From NCBI GenBank assembly GCA_021295785.1, contig JAGWBR010000002.1:2376-66375 (forward strand): DNA of 64,000 bases. The letters are read 5' to 3'. Of this stretch, positions 45,140-54,504 are shown one piece after another. Under the pieces are notes generated by a model, which saw only the letters and a list, made by a program, of their open reading frames with translations, was not told the origin of the DNA and made no database searches. Source of the DNA: Gemmatimonadota bacterium (lineage in GTDB: Bacteria > Gemmatimonadota > Gemmatimonadetes > Palauibacterales > Palauibacteraceae). Both the position numbers and the translations under genes were made by a program. Position 1 is the stretch's first letter. The number at the start of each line of letters is the position of its first letter.

Positions 45140-45286
45140 TGCGAGTGAGCCCCCGCGCGGGCAGAATACCGCCTCGATCCCCTAAGCCTCACCCGAACCC
45201 ACTAACCGATTGCCGACCGACCGCCAGCGGCTGATTCCTGCCGAACGACGGATGCTGACCGGGAAAGTCGCTTGGAGCACACCTTG

Positions 45287-46054
45287 ATGGCGAAGCGTTC
45301 TCAGGCTGACGCCGGCACCAAACCCGCCACGGACGCCGGCACCACGCCGTCCAAAAAGGAGGCTCCCAGAGCCGGCAGCTTCGCATGGTTTGGCGAGTGG
45401 GGGAAGACGATTCTCTGGGCACTGCTGGTGTTTGTGATCGTCCGCACATTCCTGCTGGCGACGGTCGTGATCACCACCGGTTCCATGGAGAACACCCTTT
45501 TGGTGGGGGACTACCTGATGGTTGACAAGCTCTCTTACGGCGGGCGAATCCCGGTGTTGGGGTGGCGAGTTCCGGGCTTCCGGGACCCGCGGGTGGACGA
45601 CATCATCCTGTTCAGGGCTGACCATGCTCCGGGGCTTGACATCATCAAGAGAACAGTCGGAGCGCCCGGCGACACCCTTCAGATGGTGGACGGTGTGTTG
45701 AGCCGAAACGGGGATGTGGTGGACGAGCCGTACGCGGTGCGCGATCCCAGGTCGCCGGAAGACGAGAACTCCAGGATGCTGTGGCAACTGGAGATCCTGG
45801 CCGACCAGTCCGCGCGGGGCGACTACCGTCCCACCCGGGACAACTGGGGGCCGCTGGTGGTACCCGAAGACAGGTACTTCATGATGGGAGACAACCGCGA
45901 CCACAGTCTGGACTCTCGGTATTGGGGCCTGGTCGAGCGTGAGAAAGTGCGCGGGCGGCCCGTTTTCATCTATTATTCGTTCGACAGGAATGCGCTGAAG
46001 CCAGCGCCGTTTTTCCAGGCAGCCAGACTGGGGCGGATCGGCCCGTCACCCTAG
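45287..46054 (+). CDS. lepB: Signal peptidase I
   Basis: 255 residues from ATG 45287 (TTG 45272 would add five). Type I signal peptidase cuts exported preproteins at the outer face of the inner membrane. Seen: a Lys/Ala/Pro-rich N-tail, one membrane segment (TILWALLVFVIVRTFLLA), Box B with the catalytic Ser in TTGSMENTLLVGD, Box D with the catalytic Lys in DIIKRTVGAPGD, and Box E in MMGDNRDHSLDSR. An insert of about 50 residues between D and E (SRNGDVVDEPYAVRD onward) is common. Stands alone after the barrel gene. Confidence 0.95.
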   Translation: MAKRSQADAGTKPATDAGTTPSKKEAPRAGSFAWFGEWGKTILWALLVFVIVRTFLLATVVITTGSMENTLLVGDYLMVDKLSYGGRIPVLGWRVPGFRDPRVDDIILFRADHAPGLDIIKRTVGAPGDTLQMVDGVLSRNGDVVDEPYAVRDPRSPEDENSRMLWQLEILADQSARGDYRPTRDNWGPLVVPEDRYFMMGDNRDHSLDSRYWGLVEREKVRGRPVFIYYSFDRNALKPAPFFQAARLGRIGPSP

Positions 46055-46090
46055 CCGACCAAGCCCTGGCTGTCTAAACCGGCAGACCCC

Positions 46091-46173
46091 GGAGGGGTGG
46101 CAGAACGGCGAATGCACCGGTCTTGAAAACCGGCGTCCTCACGGACATGCGGGTTCGAATCCCGCCCCCTCCG
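46091..46173 (+). tRNA. tRNA-Ser (anticodon UGA)
   Basis: Acceptor arm GGAGGGG pairs with CCCCTCC at the 3' end, with discriminator G. Anticodon stem CCGGT/ACCGG encloses the loop CTTGAAA, giving anticodon TGA at 46124-46126. A variable arm with a small stem (GTCC...GGAC) and a T-arm GCGGGTTCGAATCCCGC are present. Type II tRNA, 83 bases, short for serine. The terminal CCA is not encoded. Confidence 0.95.
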
Positions 46174-46180
46174 CTTTGGT

Positions 46181-47338
46181 TCAGTTGGCGAACCGCGACA
46201 GACGGAACGGCGCGGTGCCCGGCCCGTCTTGCCGGTCTGAGGCAAGGTCGGCGAGCATTCGCCCGAGGACCGGCGCGAATTTGAAGGCGTGGCCGGAGCC
46301 CCCCGCAAACAGGAAGACCCGCCGGCAATCCGGGTGCCGGTCCAAGATGAAGTTGTGATCGGGGGTCATGGAATAGGAGCAGGCCGCGGATCTGTACAAC
46401 CCCCCCGAAAGGGGCGGCGCAAACTCCCCGAGTACCTGTTCCATGGCCTCGGTTTCGGCCGTCGTGGCGGCTGTCTTGCCGAGTTCGTGTTTGCGATTGG
46501 CGCAGTGCCGGTCGTTTCCGAGGTGCAACCCCACCTTCACGCCGAGGGGGCCCGGCGGGAACCCGTACCACGAACGTCCGGGGTAGTGCTCCCAGACCCA
46601 GGCAGGCCAACGGCCGCGAACTTCCGCCGCCGAAATTCCCGGTTCCGTGGCGCCGGGGCGGGTCCAGTGTTGAACGGTTCTTTGAATTCGCAGGGCCAGC
46701 GCCGCCCGGGCCAGTTGCCCCGCCGCGGACGGTCCCGGCACCAGCAGCACCCGCCGGGCCCGGAACCGCCGGTCGGGGGTCTCGACCGTTACACTGCCTT
46801 TTCCCGTCTGCCAGTCAAGCACGGGCTGCCCGAACCACAGCTCGGCTCCGGCCTGTCCGCACAGGCCCAGCGTCGCCTCGATGCAGGCGTCCGGGTTGAG
46901 CAGGCCCCCGTCCGACTCCAACAGCGCAGCGTGATGGGCGGGAGGACGCAGAAAAGGGAACATCTCGCGGATTTCCCCGGAAGCCAAATGCCTCCACCCC
47001 CGCGCGGGGGCGGAACGGGCCGCCGAGGCCAGTGTGCCGCCATAAGTGCCTGACTCGGGAGGGCCGATCAGGAGCGCCTCGGTTTGCTCGATCAAACTCC
47101 GGCCCGTCAGGGCCTGGAGCCGCGACCACTGCTCGCGGGCCTCGCGAACCAGGTCCAAATACGGGGTGCCGGCGTAACACGATTCCCTCAACATTCGCGG
47201 GTGCCCGTGGTGCGACCCGGATTCGTGGGGCGGGTGCAGCGCATCGATTCCGACGACCGAGTGCCCGCGCTGCGCGAGTACCCGGGCAGCCTGGCTTCCG
47301 ACCGCGCCGAGCCCGATCACCGCGAAATCAAACAACAT
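46181..47338 (-). CDS. Sarcosine oxidase/N-methyltryptophan oxidase-like FAD enzyme
   Basis: 385 residues from ATG 47338. N-terminal FAD motif FAVIGLGAVGSQAARVL with the acidic residue in VGIDALHPPHESGS, and HHGHPRMLRESCY as in the MSOX/SolA family. The Cys in SAACSYSMTPDHNFILD matches the family's covalent flavin site, and the C-terminus has FAGGSGHAFKFAPVLG. It would oxidise an N-methylated amino acid such as sarcosine, making formaldehyde and peroxide. It starts inside the end of the uridine kinase gene (11-base overlap), so it is translationally coupled to it. Confidence 0.9.
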   Translation of the reverse strand: MLFDFAVIGLGAVGSQAARVLAQRGHSVVGIDALHPPHESGSHHGHPRMLRESCYAGTPYLDLVREAREQWSRLQALTGRSLIEQTEALLIGPPESGTYGGTLASAARSAPARGWRHLASGEIREMFPFLRPPAHHAALLESDGGLLNPDACIEATLGLCGQAGAELWFGQPVLDWQTGKGSVTVETPDRRFRARRVLLVPGPSAAGQLARAALALRIQRTVQHWTRPGATEPGISAAEVRGRWPAWVWEHYPGRSWYGFPPGPLGVKVGLHLGNDRHCANRKHELGKTAATTAETEAMEQVLGEFAPPLSGGLYRSAACSYSMTPDHNFILDRHPDCRRVFLFAGGSGHAFKFAPVLGRMLADLASDRQDGPGTAPFRLSRFAN

Positions 47339-47990
47339 CTCTGCGCCCGGAGCCCGCCTCGCCCTGGCCGGCGGTGGCGCGGCGGCGAATCGCATCGAGC
47401 ACTGAGTCCAGGCCGGCCGCCGGCGTGCCGTCCGCCCCCACAAGAGGCTCTTCGGCGGCAATCACAAGATCGGCGTTCGCCCGGCTGGGCTCGACGAACT
47501 CCACGTGCATCGGACGAACGGTGGCCTCCCACTGGTTGATGACCGATTCCCACGTGCGCCTTCGCTCCCGTACGTCTCTGCGCAAACGGCGAATGAGTCG
47601 CGTATCCGGGCTCGCATCCACGAAAACGCCGATGTCCAGACGCTGTAGCAGGCTGGGCAGGGCGAGCACCAGGATTCCGTCTACGAACACGACATCCGCC
47701 GGGTGGATCGTCTGCTTGGCCTCAAGGCGCCGGTGTTCCGTGAAGCTGTAACGCGGCGCCGGCACGGCACCACCGGATCGAAGCTCGTCCAGGTGCTCCG
47801 CCAGCAAATCCAGGTCGAGCGCCTCCGGATGGTCGTAATTGGCGGTCGCCGGGTCGCCGGGGGGGCGGCGGTAGTACCAGTCCGCCGAAACAGAGGTGGT
47901 TGAGAGTGCGGCAAGAGCGCCCCGCATCAACCGAACCGCGGTGGTCTTGCCGGCGCCCGATCCTCCGGCCACGCCCACAACCAGCCCCAC
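47328..47990 (-). CDS. Uridine kinase-like P-loop kinase
   Basis: About 220 residues. Walker A GVAGGSGAGKTTAVRL, then SADWYYRRPPG, PAPRYSFTEHRR, VVFVDGILVLALP and FVDASPDTRLIRRLRRD, all as in uridine kinase (salvage phosphorylation of uridine/cytidine). GTG 47990 starts just before the P-loop and 16 bases after the previous stop; a far upstream ATG at 48113 gives a tail inside the neighbour and is less likely. The reading partner is the downstream flavoenzyme, with no obvious shared pathway. Confidence 0.88.
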   Translation of the reverse strand: MGLVVGVAGGSGAGKTTAVRLMRGALAALSTTSVSADWYYRRPPGDPATANYDHPEALDLDLLAEHLDELRSGGAVPAPRYSFTEHRRLEAKQTIHPADVVFVDGILVLALPSLLQRLDIGVFVDASPDTRLIRRLRRDVRERRRTWESVINQWEATVRPMHVEFVEPSRANADLVIAAEEPLVGADGTPAAGLDSVLDAIRRRATAGQGEAGSGRRDVV

Positions 47991-48006
47991 GTTCTTCAGG
48001 ACGTCT

Positions 48007-49488
48007 TCAGGGCAGGGGAGGGCTTGGGCTCGGCGCGGACTGGTCCGCACATTGCCCCGGCACGGCCGGCAGTTCCGGCTGTGGAAACTTGAGGAATCTG
48101 CCGCGGCGGCCACCCTCGATCACCGTGAGCCAGGTGCCGTCCGCGGCCCCCGAGTCGAACACGAAGCGGGTAGTGGACCCCTTCATGAAAAGAATAGCGG
48201 GGGTTTGGGCAATCAGTGGAAACGGGGGTCCGCCGTCCAGACGCACCGCCAGACCGCAGTCCCCGTCAAATTCGATGTGGATGCTTGGGCCGTCGTCGGG
48301 GGCGCCCTCCGCTGCGGCGAAACCGATTCCAGCACCGTACACGCCAACCAGCTCCAGCAAAGCCGCCGGGGGTAACGCGGCCTCGGGAACCAGCAGGAAA
48401 GGTGCGGGTTCAACGCCGATCCGCTGCATTTCCTGCACGAGCCGGGCGTCGCCCGGGGAATAGGTGAGGGCGGTTTCGAGCTGGGCGGCGGCGCCCAACG
48501 TGTCGCCCCGGGCGGCGAGGATGCGCGCCAACAGGCGGTGCGACGCCAAGTGCCCTGGTTGGTTTTCCACCTGCCAGACCAGGACCGCCTCGGCCTGCGA
48601 CGGGGCGCCGCCGCCCTCCCGGGGCAGGCGCGCGTCGATGAGTTCTTCGCTCAGCAGATGTTCGGCCAACAACTGGAGCTCCGCCGCACCAAACTCGTAG
48701 TCGTCGGCGCGCGTGTTCTTCCAGGAGGAGTACCGCTCGAGCGCGGGCCCGACTCCGGCCGACCGCAGGATCGGGAGAATCCGAAGGCCGATGGACGGTT
48801 TGAGCTGGTCGGGCAGTCGGTCAAGCAGAATCTGGGTGAGCCCTTCGACAACCGGCTCCAGATCTGTGCCGGCATTGTCGATCACGGCAATGTGTTGATC
48901 CCGGCCGGGAAGCAGCCGGACCGCCGCCGCGATGCCCTGCCCGCCCCACTCGGCCCGGATCACTTCAACCGTCAAGTCTCCATGGGTCTGCAGCTTGGGC
49001 TGGGCCGGCCAAACGGCCTCACGCGCCCGCGCCAGCAGATCGAGCGCCGAAATCCAGGCACTGTCGGCCGCCGGCTCATCCGCGGCCGACGGGAGGCGGA
49101 CTGCCCGGAAACCGGTAAGCGACCGGCGGTGCGCAACTGCTTTCGGGGCCCCGGCCGCGGGAGGTTCGGCCGGCGGATGGAGCCCACCCAGCGGATAGAG
49201 CGTCTCCGCGGTTGCGCTAAGACCCGCCGCGGCGTTTGCGTGGCCCAGGCCCCCCGAGAACAGAGTGTCCCCCCCGTCGATCACCACAGCGGACCCCTGG
49301 AACCGTCCAACCTCGTGCGCATTCTCAAGAAACGAGCGGACCCGATCCGCCCGGCTCTGCCCGAGCGCGGGCGTGGCGGCGACTGCCCAAAGCCCGGCAA
49401 GCACTGCCCCGGCCACCGCAATGCGCGGCGGAGGCCACGCGGGGCACGGCGAAACGCTCTGACCAGCAAGACGACAACCGTTTGACAT
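48007..49488 (-). CDS. Exported protein with remnant beta-lactamase N-terminus and TPR-like C-terminal region
   Basis: 493 residues from ATG 49488; upstream in-frame ATG 49602 lacks a signal. A signal peptide ends ATPALGQ. Residues about 50-95 resemble the opening of class C serine hydrolases (RFQGSAVVIDGGDTLFSG, GLGHANAAAGLSATAETLY), but the following SxxK nucleophile is absent: it reads PLGGLHPPAEPPAAG. A region of helical repeats follows (SWISALDLLARAREA, GHLASHRLLARILAARGDT), then a beta-rich C-terminus. Probably an internally deleted hydrolase kept as a scaffold or a pseudogene that is still open. Confidence 0.72.
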   Translation of the reverse strand: MSNGCRLAGQSVSPCPAWPPPRIAVAGAVLAGLWAVAATPALGQSRADRVRSFLENAHEVGRFQGSAVVIDGGDTLFSGGLGHANAAAGLSATAETLYPLGGLHPPAEPPAAGAPKAVAHRRSLTGFRAVRLPSAADEPAADSAWISALDLLARAREAVWPAQPKLQTHGDLTVEVIRAEWGGQGIAAAVRLLPGRDQHIAVIDNAGTDLEPVVEGLTQILLDRLPDQLKPSIGLRILPILRSAGVGPALERYSSWKNTRADDYEFGAAELQLLAEHLLSEELIDARLPREGGGAPSQAEAVLVWQVENQPGHLASHRLLARILAARGDTLGAAAQLETALTYSPGDARLVQEMQRIGVEPAPFLLVPEAALPPAALLELVGVYGAGIGFAAAEGAPDDGPSIHIEFDGDCGLAVRLDGGPPFPLIAQTPAILFMKGSTTRFVFDSGAADGTWLTVIEGGRRGRFLKFPQPELPAVPGQCADQSAPSPSPPLP

Positions 49489-49559
49489 AGAAGCTCCGGT
49501 TCGGGCGGTGAACGACCTGAAAGGTCGCAATCCGTCAGCTTGTTCGGTAGGATAACCCC

Positions 49560-51464
49560 ATGCGAAGCGCCGACGCGGAAGGCGGGCCGTCGGTGGCGGC
49601 ACCCAACGGGGTCCGGGCAGCAGCCGCCGGGATGCCGCCGACCGATGTCGAGAACCCTGATTACTACCACAAAGTGGTGGACTGCCAGTGGGCTTGTCCG
49701 GCGCATACCAATGTACCGGGCTACATCCGGCTCATCGCCCAGGGGCGTTACGACGACGCCTACATGCTCAACTGGGAATCGAACGTCTTTCCGGGCATCC
49801 TCGGCCGGACCTGCGACCGCCCCTGCGAACCCGCCTGCCGCCGCACCCGCGTCGAAGAGAAACCCGTTGCGATTTGCAGGCTGAAGCGCGTGGCGGCCGA
49901 TCTCCGGGGCGACATCACCCCCAGGCTGCCGTCGGTGCCCAAACGCAAGAACGGCAAGCGCATAGCGTGTGTTGGGGCAGGGCCCGCCTCCCTGACCGTG
50001 GCCCGCGACCTGCTCCCGCTGGGCTACGAAATCACGATGTTCGAAAAGAACGACCGCCCCGGCGGCCTCATGTGGACGAACATCCCCCAGTTCCGGCTTC
50101 CGCCCGAGGTTCTGTTCGAGGAGATCGGATACATCCTGGACATGGGGGTCGATCTCAGGCTCAACTCGCCCGTCACCAGCATGAAGTGGCTGCTTGATCA
50201 GGGGTTCGACGCCGTTTTCGTGGGATCCGGGGCTCCCCGCGGCAAGGAACTTGACCTGCCGGGACGTTACGACAGCTCCAACGTTCACATCGGCATCGAT
50301 TGGCTGGAATCCGTGGCCTTTGGGCATGTGAACAGCGTTGAAGAGAACGTTCTCGTTATCGGGGTGGGCAACACCGCGATGGACTGCTGCCGGACCTCGA
50401 AGCGGATCGGGGGCACGAACGTCAAGGTCATGGCCCGCAAGTCCAAGCCCTACTTCAAGGCGTCCGAATGGGAGTTGGAAGACGCCGAAGAGGAGCACAT
50501 CGAAATCGTCGAGAACCACTCACCCACGAGTTTCGTGGTCGAAGACGGTGTGCTGAGAGGCATGAACTTCGATGTGGTTGAGTGGCACCCCACAGGTTCC
50601 GGGGGGCGGCTGCGGCCGCGCAAACTGTCAGAGAAGTTCATTCCGGCCGACGCGGTGATTCTGGCAATCGGCCAAGAGACGGCCTTCCCGTGGATTGAGG
50701 ACGACGCCGGGATCGCATTCAACAAGTGGCGCGAGGCCGAAGTTGACCGGAGCACGTTCATGTCCAGTCGCGATGGCGTGTTTTTCGGGGGAGACGCGGC
50801 CTGGGGACCCGAGAACATCATCTGGGCGGTTGAACACGGCCACCAGGCGGCGCTCTCGATCCATGCTTGGTGCAATGGGAAGGACCCGCGGACGCGGCCT
50901 GCCGAGCGCAGCAACCTTGTCAGCGCCGAGATCGGTCTGCACGAGTGGGCCTATTCCAACGACTACGAATACGCCCGGCGCTCCAGCATGCCGCGGGTGC
51001 GACTGGAGAAACGCCTGGCGGAACTGGCCGTGGAGGTCGAGGAGGGATTCGGCCCGGAGGAGATCCTCACCGAGGTTGAGCGCTGCCTGAACTGCGATAT
51101 CCAGACCCACTTCACGGACAAGCTCTGCATCGAATGCGATGCGTGCGTGGATGTGTGCCCGCTGAGTTGCCTGACAATCACCCACAATGGCGAAGAGAGT
51201 GATTTGCGCGGCAGGCTCACTGCGCCGGCCCTTAACCCGGAGCAGGACATCTACGTGTCGGCCGCCCTGCCGCAGACCGGTCGGGTGATGGTCAAGGACG
51301 AGGACCTGTGCATTCACTGCGGGCTCTGCGCCGAGCGGTGCCCAACCGCGGCCTGGGACATGCGGACTTTCGACCTGCTGAAACCCCATGCGGGCCAGTC
51401 GATCGACCATCCCTTCTCGGGACTGGGCATAGCCGAGATGGCCCCGGGAGCGGTCGCGCAGTGA
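49560..51464 (+). CDS. GltD-like NADPH/FAD oxidoreductase with ferredoxin domains, partner of KorAB
   Basis: 634 residues. N-terminal Fe-S domain typical of glutamate synthase small subunit (CQWACPAHTNVPGY, CDRPCEPACRR). FAD site CVGAGPASLTVARDL and a second dinucleotide site VIGVGNTAMDCCRTSKRI, plus VFFGGDAAWGPENI. The C-terminal 130 residues contain two ferredoxin-like [4Fe-4S] sets: CIECDACVDVCPLSC and CIHCGLCAERCPT. It is co-translated with the KorA gene (GTGA overlap). It probably passes electrons between NAD(P)H and the 2-oxoacid oxidoreductase, taking the place of free ferredoxin (inference from context). Confidence 0.88.
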   Translation: MRSADAEGGPSVAAPNGVRAAAAGMPPTDVENPDYYHKVVDCQWACPAHTNVPGYIRLIAQGRYDDAYMLNWESNVFPGILGRTCDRPCEPACRRTRVEEKPVAICRLKRVAADLRGDITPRLPSVPKRKNGKRIACVGAGPASLTVARDLLPLGYEITMFEKNDRPGGLMWTNIPQFRLPPEVLFEEIGYILDMGVDLRLNSPVTSMKWLLDQGFDAVFVGSGAPRGKELDLPGRYDSSNVHIGIDWLESVAFGHVNSVEENVLVIGVGNTAMDCCRTSKRIGGTNVKVMARKSKPYFKASEWELEDAEEEHIEIVENHSPTSFVVEDGVLRGMNFDVVEWHPTGSGGRLRPRKLSEKFIPADAVILAIGQETAFPWIEDDAGIAFNKWREAEVDRSTFMSSRDGVFFGGDAAWGPENIIWAVEHGHQAALSIHAWCNGKDPRTRPAERSNLVSAEIGLHEWAYSNDYEYARRSSMPRVRLEKRLAELAVEVEEGFGPEEILTEVERCLNCDIQTHFTDKLCIECDACVDVCPLSCLTITHNGEESDLRGRLTAPALNPEQDIYVSAALPQTGRVMVKDEDLCIHCGLCAERCPTAAWDMRTFDLLKPHAGQSIDHPFSGLGIAEMAPGAVAQ

Positions 51465-53407
51465 TCCGGGAGGCTCCCGCCCGCGTATCCGGCGGGGGTA
51501 CCGGCGCCGGGCGCCGTGGAAAAGCCGATGGGCGGTCCGCAACCGGGGTCCGGTCCGGCCGCGGCGTGAACGACTTCGCCCTCAAGATTGCCACGGTTAA
51601 CGGGACCGGATCGGCCAGCGCCAACGGTCTGATAATGAAGTCCATCTTCAGGATGGGAGCCCCGGTCTCTGGCAAGAACGTCTTCCCGTCCAACATCCAG
51701 GGGCTCCCGACCTGGTACGAGATACGCATCAACGCCCAGGGCCACGTGGCCCGCACCCCCGGTTTCGACGTGCTCGTTGCGATGAACGGCGAGACCTACG
51801 AACGAGACATTGCCGAGGTGGCGGAGGGCGGCTGGCTTCTCTACGACAGCAGCTGGCCTCTGGCAAGGGAGCTGCGTCGCGAGGACGTGAACCATATCGG
51901 CGTCCCGCTGGCCGAAATGTGCGTCAAGCGGTTCGAGGGCAGTCGGATTCGGATCTTGATGAAGAACATCGCCTATGCCGGAGCCCTGGCTGCCCTGCTG
52001 GACATCGATCTTGACGTGATCCGCGGCCTGCTCGAAGAGACCTTCGGGGCCCGCAAGAGGCACCTGCTCGAGGCGAACAACACCGCCATCGACCTGGGCC
52101 ACAACTATGTGACCGAGCGGTACGACTGCCCGCTGCCAATCCGGGTGGCCCGTCCTGCCGGTGACGAACTGTCGTGGGAGGGCAGGATCCTCATGGACGG
52201 CAACACGGCTGCCGCGCTGGGGTGCATCTACGCGGGGGCGACCGTCGCCTCCTGGTATCCGATTACGCCGTCCACATCGCTTGTGGACGCCTTCGGCAAG
52301 TTTGCCGGTAGCATGCGCAAAGACCCCGATTCCGGCCGAATGCGCGCCGCGATTATTCAGGCGGAAGACGAACTGGCCGCTGCCGGGATGACGGTCGGCG
52401 CCGGGTGGGCCGGGGCGAGGGCCTTCACCGCGACCAGCGGGCCCGGGATCTCGCTGATGAGCGAATTCGTGGGCTTGGCGTATTACGCCGAGGTGCCATC
52501 GGTCTTTTTCGACATACAGAGGGTCGGGCCGTCCACCGGAATGCCGACACGCACGCAGCAGTGCGACCTGCTGTTGTGCGCATACGCTTCGCACGGCGAC
52601 ACCAGGCACATCTGCCTGTATCCCGGCGATCCCGCCGAGTGTTTTGATTTTGCGGTTCGGGCGTTCGACGTCGCCGACAGGTTCCAGACGCCCGTCTTCG
52701 TGGTGTCGGATCTGGATGTCGGGATGAACGACTGGGCCGTGCCGCCGCTGCAGTGGGATCCTGCCTACGGCCCCGACCGGGGCAAAATCAAGAGCGCCGA
52801 AGAGCTGGACCGGATGGACAGGTTCTTCCGCTATCTGGATGTGGACGGGGACGGGATCGCATGGCGGACGATTCCGGGCGAGCATCCCCTGGGCGCGCAC
52901 CTCACCAGGGGTTCGGGCCACACCAAATACGGAACGTACACGGAAGACGCCGAAGGGTATACCGAAGTCGTGGACCGTATTTCCGAGAAAATTGAATCGT
53001 CCGCGCCGGTTCTGCCGGAGCCGGTCATGGAGTCGGTGCCGGGTGCGGAAATGGCCCTGGTCACGGTGGGGGGGTGCGAAGGGGCCGTGCGAGAGGCCAT
53101 GGACCGGCTCGGGAACAGCGGGTTGCATTTCAACTACATGAGGGTACGCGGGTTCCCGTTTGCCGAATCGGTCAGAGAGTTCCTGGCGGAGCAGAAGCGC
53201 GTGTTCGTTGTTGAACAAAACCGCGACGGGCAGCTGCGGTCGTTGCTGACGACGGAAACCGGGGTCGCGGGGGCGAGCTTGGAGCCGGTGCTCTACTACG
53301 GCGGCCTTCCCATGAGCGCCGTCCACGTGGTGGACGGTGTTCTTGCCAGACTGGGAGCCGGCCCGGCCGGATCGCCTGCTCCGGCCCGCACGGGTGCCGT
53401 CGCATGA
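51461..53407 (+). CDS. korA: 2-oxoacid:acceptor oxidoreductase, gamma-alpha (KorA-like) subunit
   Basis: 648 residues from GTG 51461, overlapping the previous stop; an upstream frame to 51308 lies in the previous gene. The gamma-like domain starts FALKIATVNGTGSASANGLI, with FPSNIQGLPTWYEIRI. The alpha domain has DGNTAAALGCIYAGATV and SWYPITPSTSLVDAFG (the family's YPITPSTS), with FTATSGPGISLMSEFVGLA and FDIQRVGPSTGMPTRTQQ. The subunit binds 2-oxoacid and CoA and works with KorB. The substrate is probably 2-oxoglutarate, but pyruvate or branched-chain 2-oxoacids cannot be excluded. Confidence 0.92.
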   Translation: MIREAPARVSGGGTGAGRRGKADGRSATGVRSGRGVNDFALKIATVNGTGSASANGLIMKSIFRMGAPVSGKNVFPSNIQGLPTWYEIRINAQGHVARTPGFDVLVAMNGETYERDIAEVAEGGWLLYDSSWPLARELRREDVNHIGVPLAEMCVKRFEGSRIRILMKNIAYAGALAALLDIDLDVIRGLLEETFGARKRHLLEANNTAIDLGHNYVTERYDCPLPIRVARPAGDELSWEGRILMDGNTAAALGCIYAGATVASWYPITPSTSLVDAFGKFAGSMRKDPDSGRMRAAIIQAEDELAAAGMTVGAGWAGARAFTATSGPGISLMSEFVGLAYYAEVPSVFFDIQRVGPSTGMPTRTQQCDLLLCAYASHGDTRHICLYPGDPAECFDFAVRAFDVADRFQTPVFVVSDLDVGMNDWAVPPLQWDPAYGPDRGKIKSAEELDRMDRFFRYLDVDGDGIAWRTIPGEHPLGAHLTRGSGHTKYGTYTEDAEGYTEVVDRISEKIESSAPVLPEPVMESVPGAEMALVTVGGCEGAVREAMDRLGNSGLHFNYMRVRGFPFAESVREFLAEQKRVFVVEQNRDGQLRSLLTTETGVAGASLEPVLYYGGLPMSAVHVVDGVLARLGAGPAGSPAPARTGAVA

Positions 53408-54480
53408 CGTCGATCACCAAACCGCGGGTTGTGCACCCGGGTCTCGCCAAGAACGAGCTGGGGCTCACCACGCGCTCCTACGAGGGGGCGATGTCCACCC
53501 TTTGCGCGGGGTGCGGCCACGACTCGGTCACCGCAGCCCTGGTTGAGGCGCTTTGGTCGCTTTCGATCGAACCTCACCGAGTCGGGAAGATGAGCGGCAT
53601 TGGTTGTTCGTCCAAGACGCCCGGGTATTTCCTGGAGCAGTCGCACGGATTCAATTCGGTCCATGGACGGATGCCGGCCGTGGCCACGGGAGCGAACGCC
53701 GCGAACCGGGAGCTCACCTACATCGGCGTCTCGGGCGACGGCGATTCGCTTTCGATTGGCCTGGGCCAGATGTGCCACGCCATCCGCCGTAACCTGAACC
53801 TGCTCTACCTGATCGAAAACAACGGCGTGTACGGGCTCACCAAGGGGCAGTTCTCGGCCTCGGCCGACATCGGGACCAAGTCAAAGAGGGGTGTCCCCAA
53901 CCTCCAGGCCCCCATTGATCCGGTCCACTTGGGGCTTTCGATCGGCGCTACGTTCGTGGCGCGCGGGTTTTCGGGCGACAAGACCCAGTTGGTCCCAATT
54001 CTGACCGCGGGCATTCGCCACAAAGGCCTGGCGCTGGTGGATATCATCTCGCCGTGTGTCACCTTCAATGACCACCAGGGGTCCACCAAGAGTTACCAGC
54101 ACACGCGCGACCATTTCCGCCCCGCCACCGAGGCCGCGCTCCTTGATCCGCCCGACATGGTTGAAGAGATGGCCACGATCAACGTCGGACCGATACCGCC
54201 CGGCCAGTTCCGGGACGTGTCGCTACACGACGGGAGCGTGGTCAGGTTCCGCGCGATGCACGAAGAATATGATCCGACCGACCGTGGAACCGCCGCTGCC
54301 CTGGTCCGCCGGCTGCAGGACCGGGGCGAGATACCGACCGGTTTGTTGTTCGTCGATCCGGACGCCGGCGATCATCATGACGTGATGAACACGGTGGAAG
54401 AGCCTCTGTGGAGCCTGCCTTTCGAGGACCTGTGCCCGGGTTCCGAGGTGTTGTCCGACATGATGGCACGCTTCCGCTAG
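53404..54480 (+). CDS. korB: 2-oxoacid:acceptor oxidoreductase, beta (KorB-like) subunit
   Basis: 358 residues, ATG 53404 overlapping the KorA stop (ATGA). Thiamine diphosphate site GVSGDGDSLSIGLGQM with NNGVYGLTKGQ, cluster or binding Cys in CAGCGHDSVT, GIGCSSKTPGYF and the later SPCVTFNDHQGSTK. Together with KorA and the flavoprotein it decarboxylates a 2-oxoacid to acyl-CoA. The KorB here carries few of the four Cys seen in other beta subunits for [4Fe-4S]; C and C/C are visible in the places quoted. Confidence 0.93.
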   Translation: MTSITKPRVVHPGLAKNELGLTTRSYEGAMSTLCAGCGHDSVTAALVEALWSLSIEPHRVGKMSGIGCSSKTPGYFLEQSHGFNSVHGRMPAVATGANAANRELTYIGVSGDGDSLSIGLGQMCHAIRRNLNLLYLIENNGVYGLTKGQFSASADIGTKSKRGVPNLQAPIDPVHLGLSIGATFVARGFSGDKTQLVPILTAGIRHKGLALVDIISPCVTFNDHQGSTKSYQHTRDHFRPATEAALLDPPDMVEEMATINVGPIPPGQFRDVSLHDGSVVRFRAMHEEYDPTDRGTAAALVRRLQDRGEIPTGLLFVDPDAGDHHDVMNTVEEPLWSLPFEDLCPGSEVLSDMMARFR

Positions 54481-54504
54481 GGCCGGCCAAAGCCTCCAGG
54501 CAGT

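Noticed and set aside
51314-53326. Long open frame opposite KorA (670 codons)
   Set aside because: Low-complexity Arg/Gly/His-rich composition without motifs; KorA is well supported on the plus strand.
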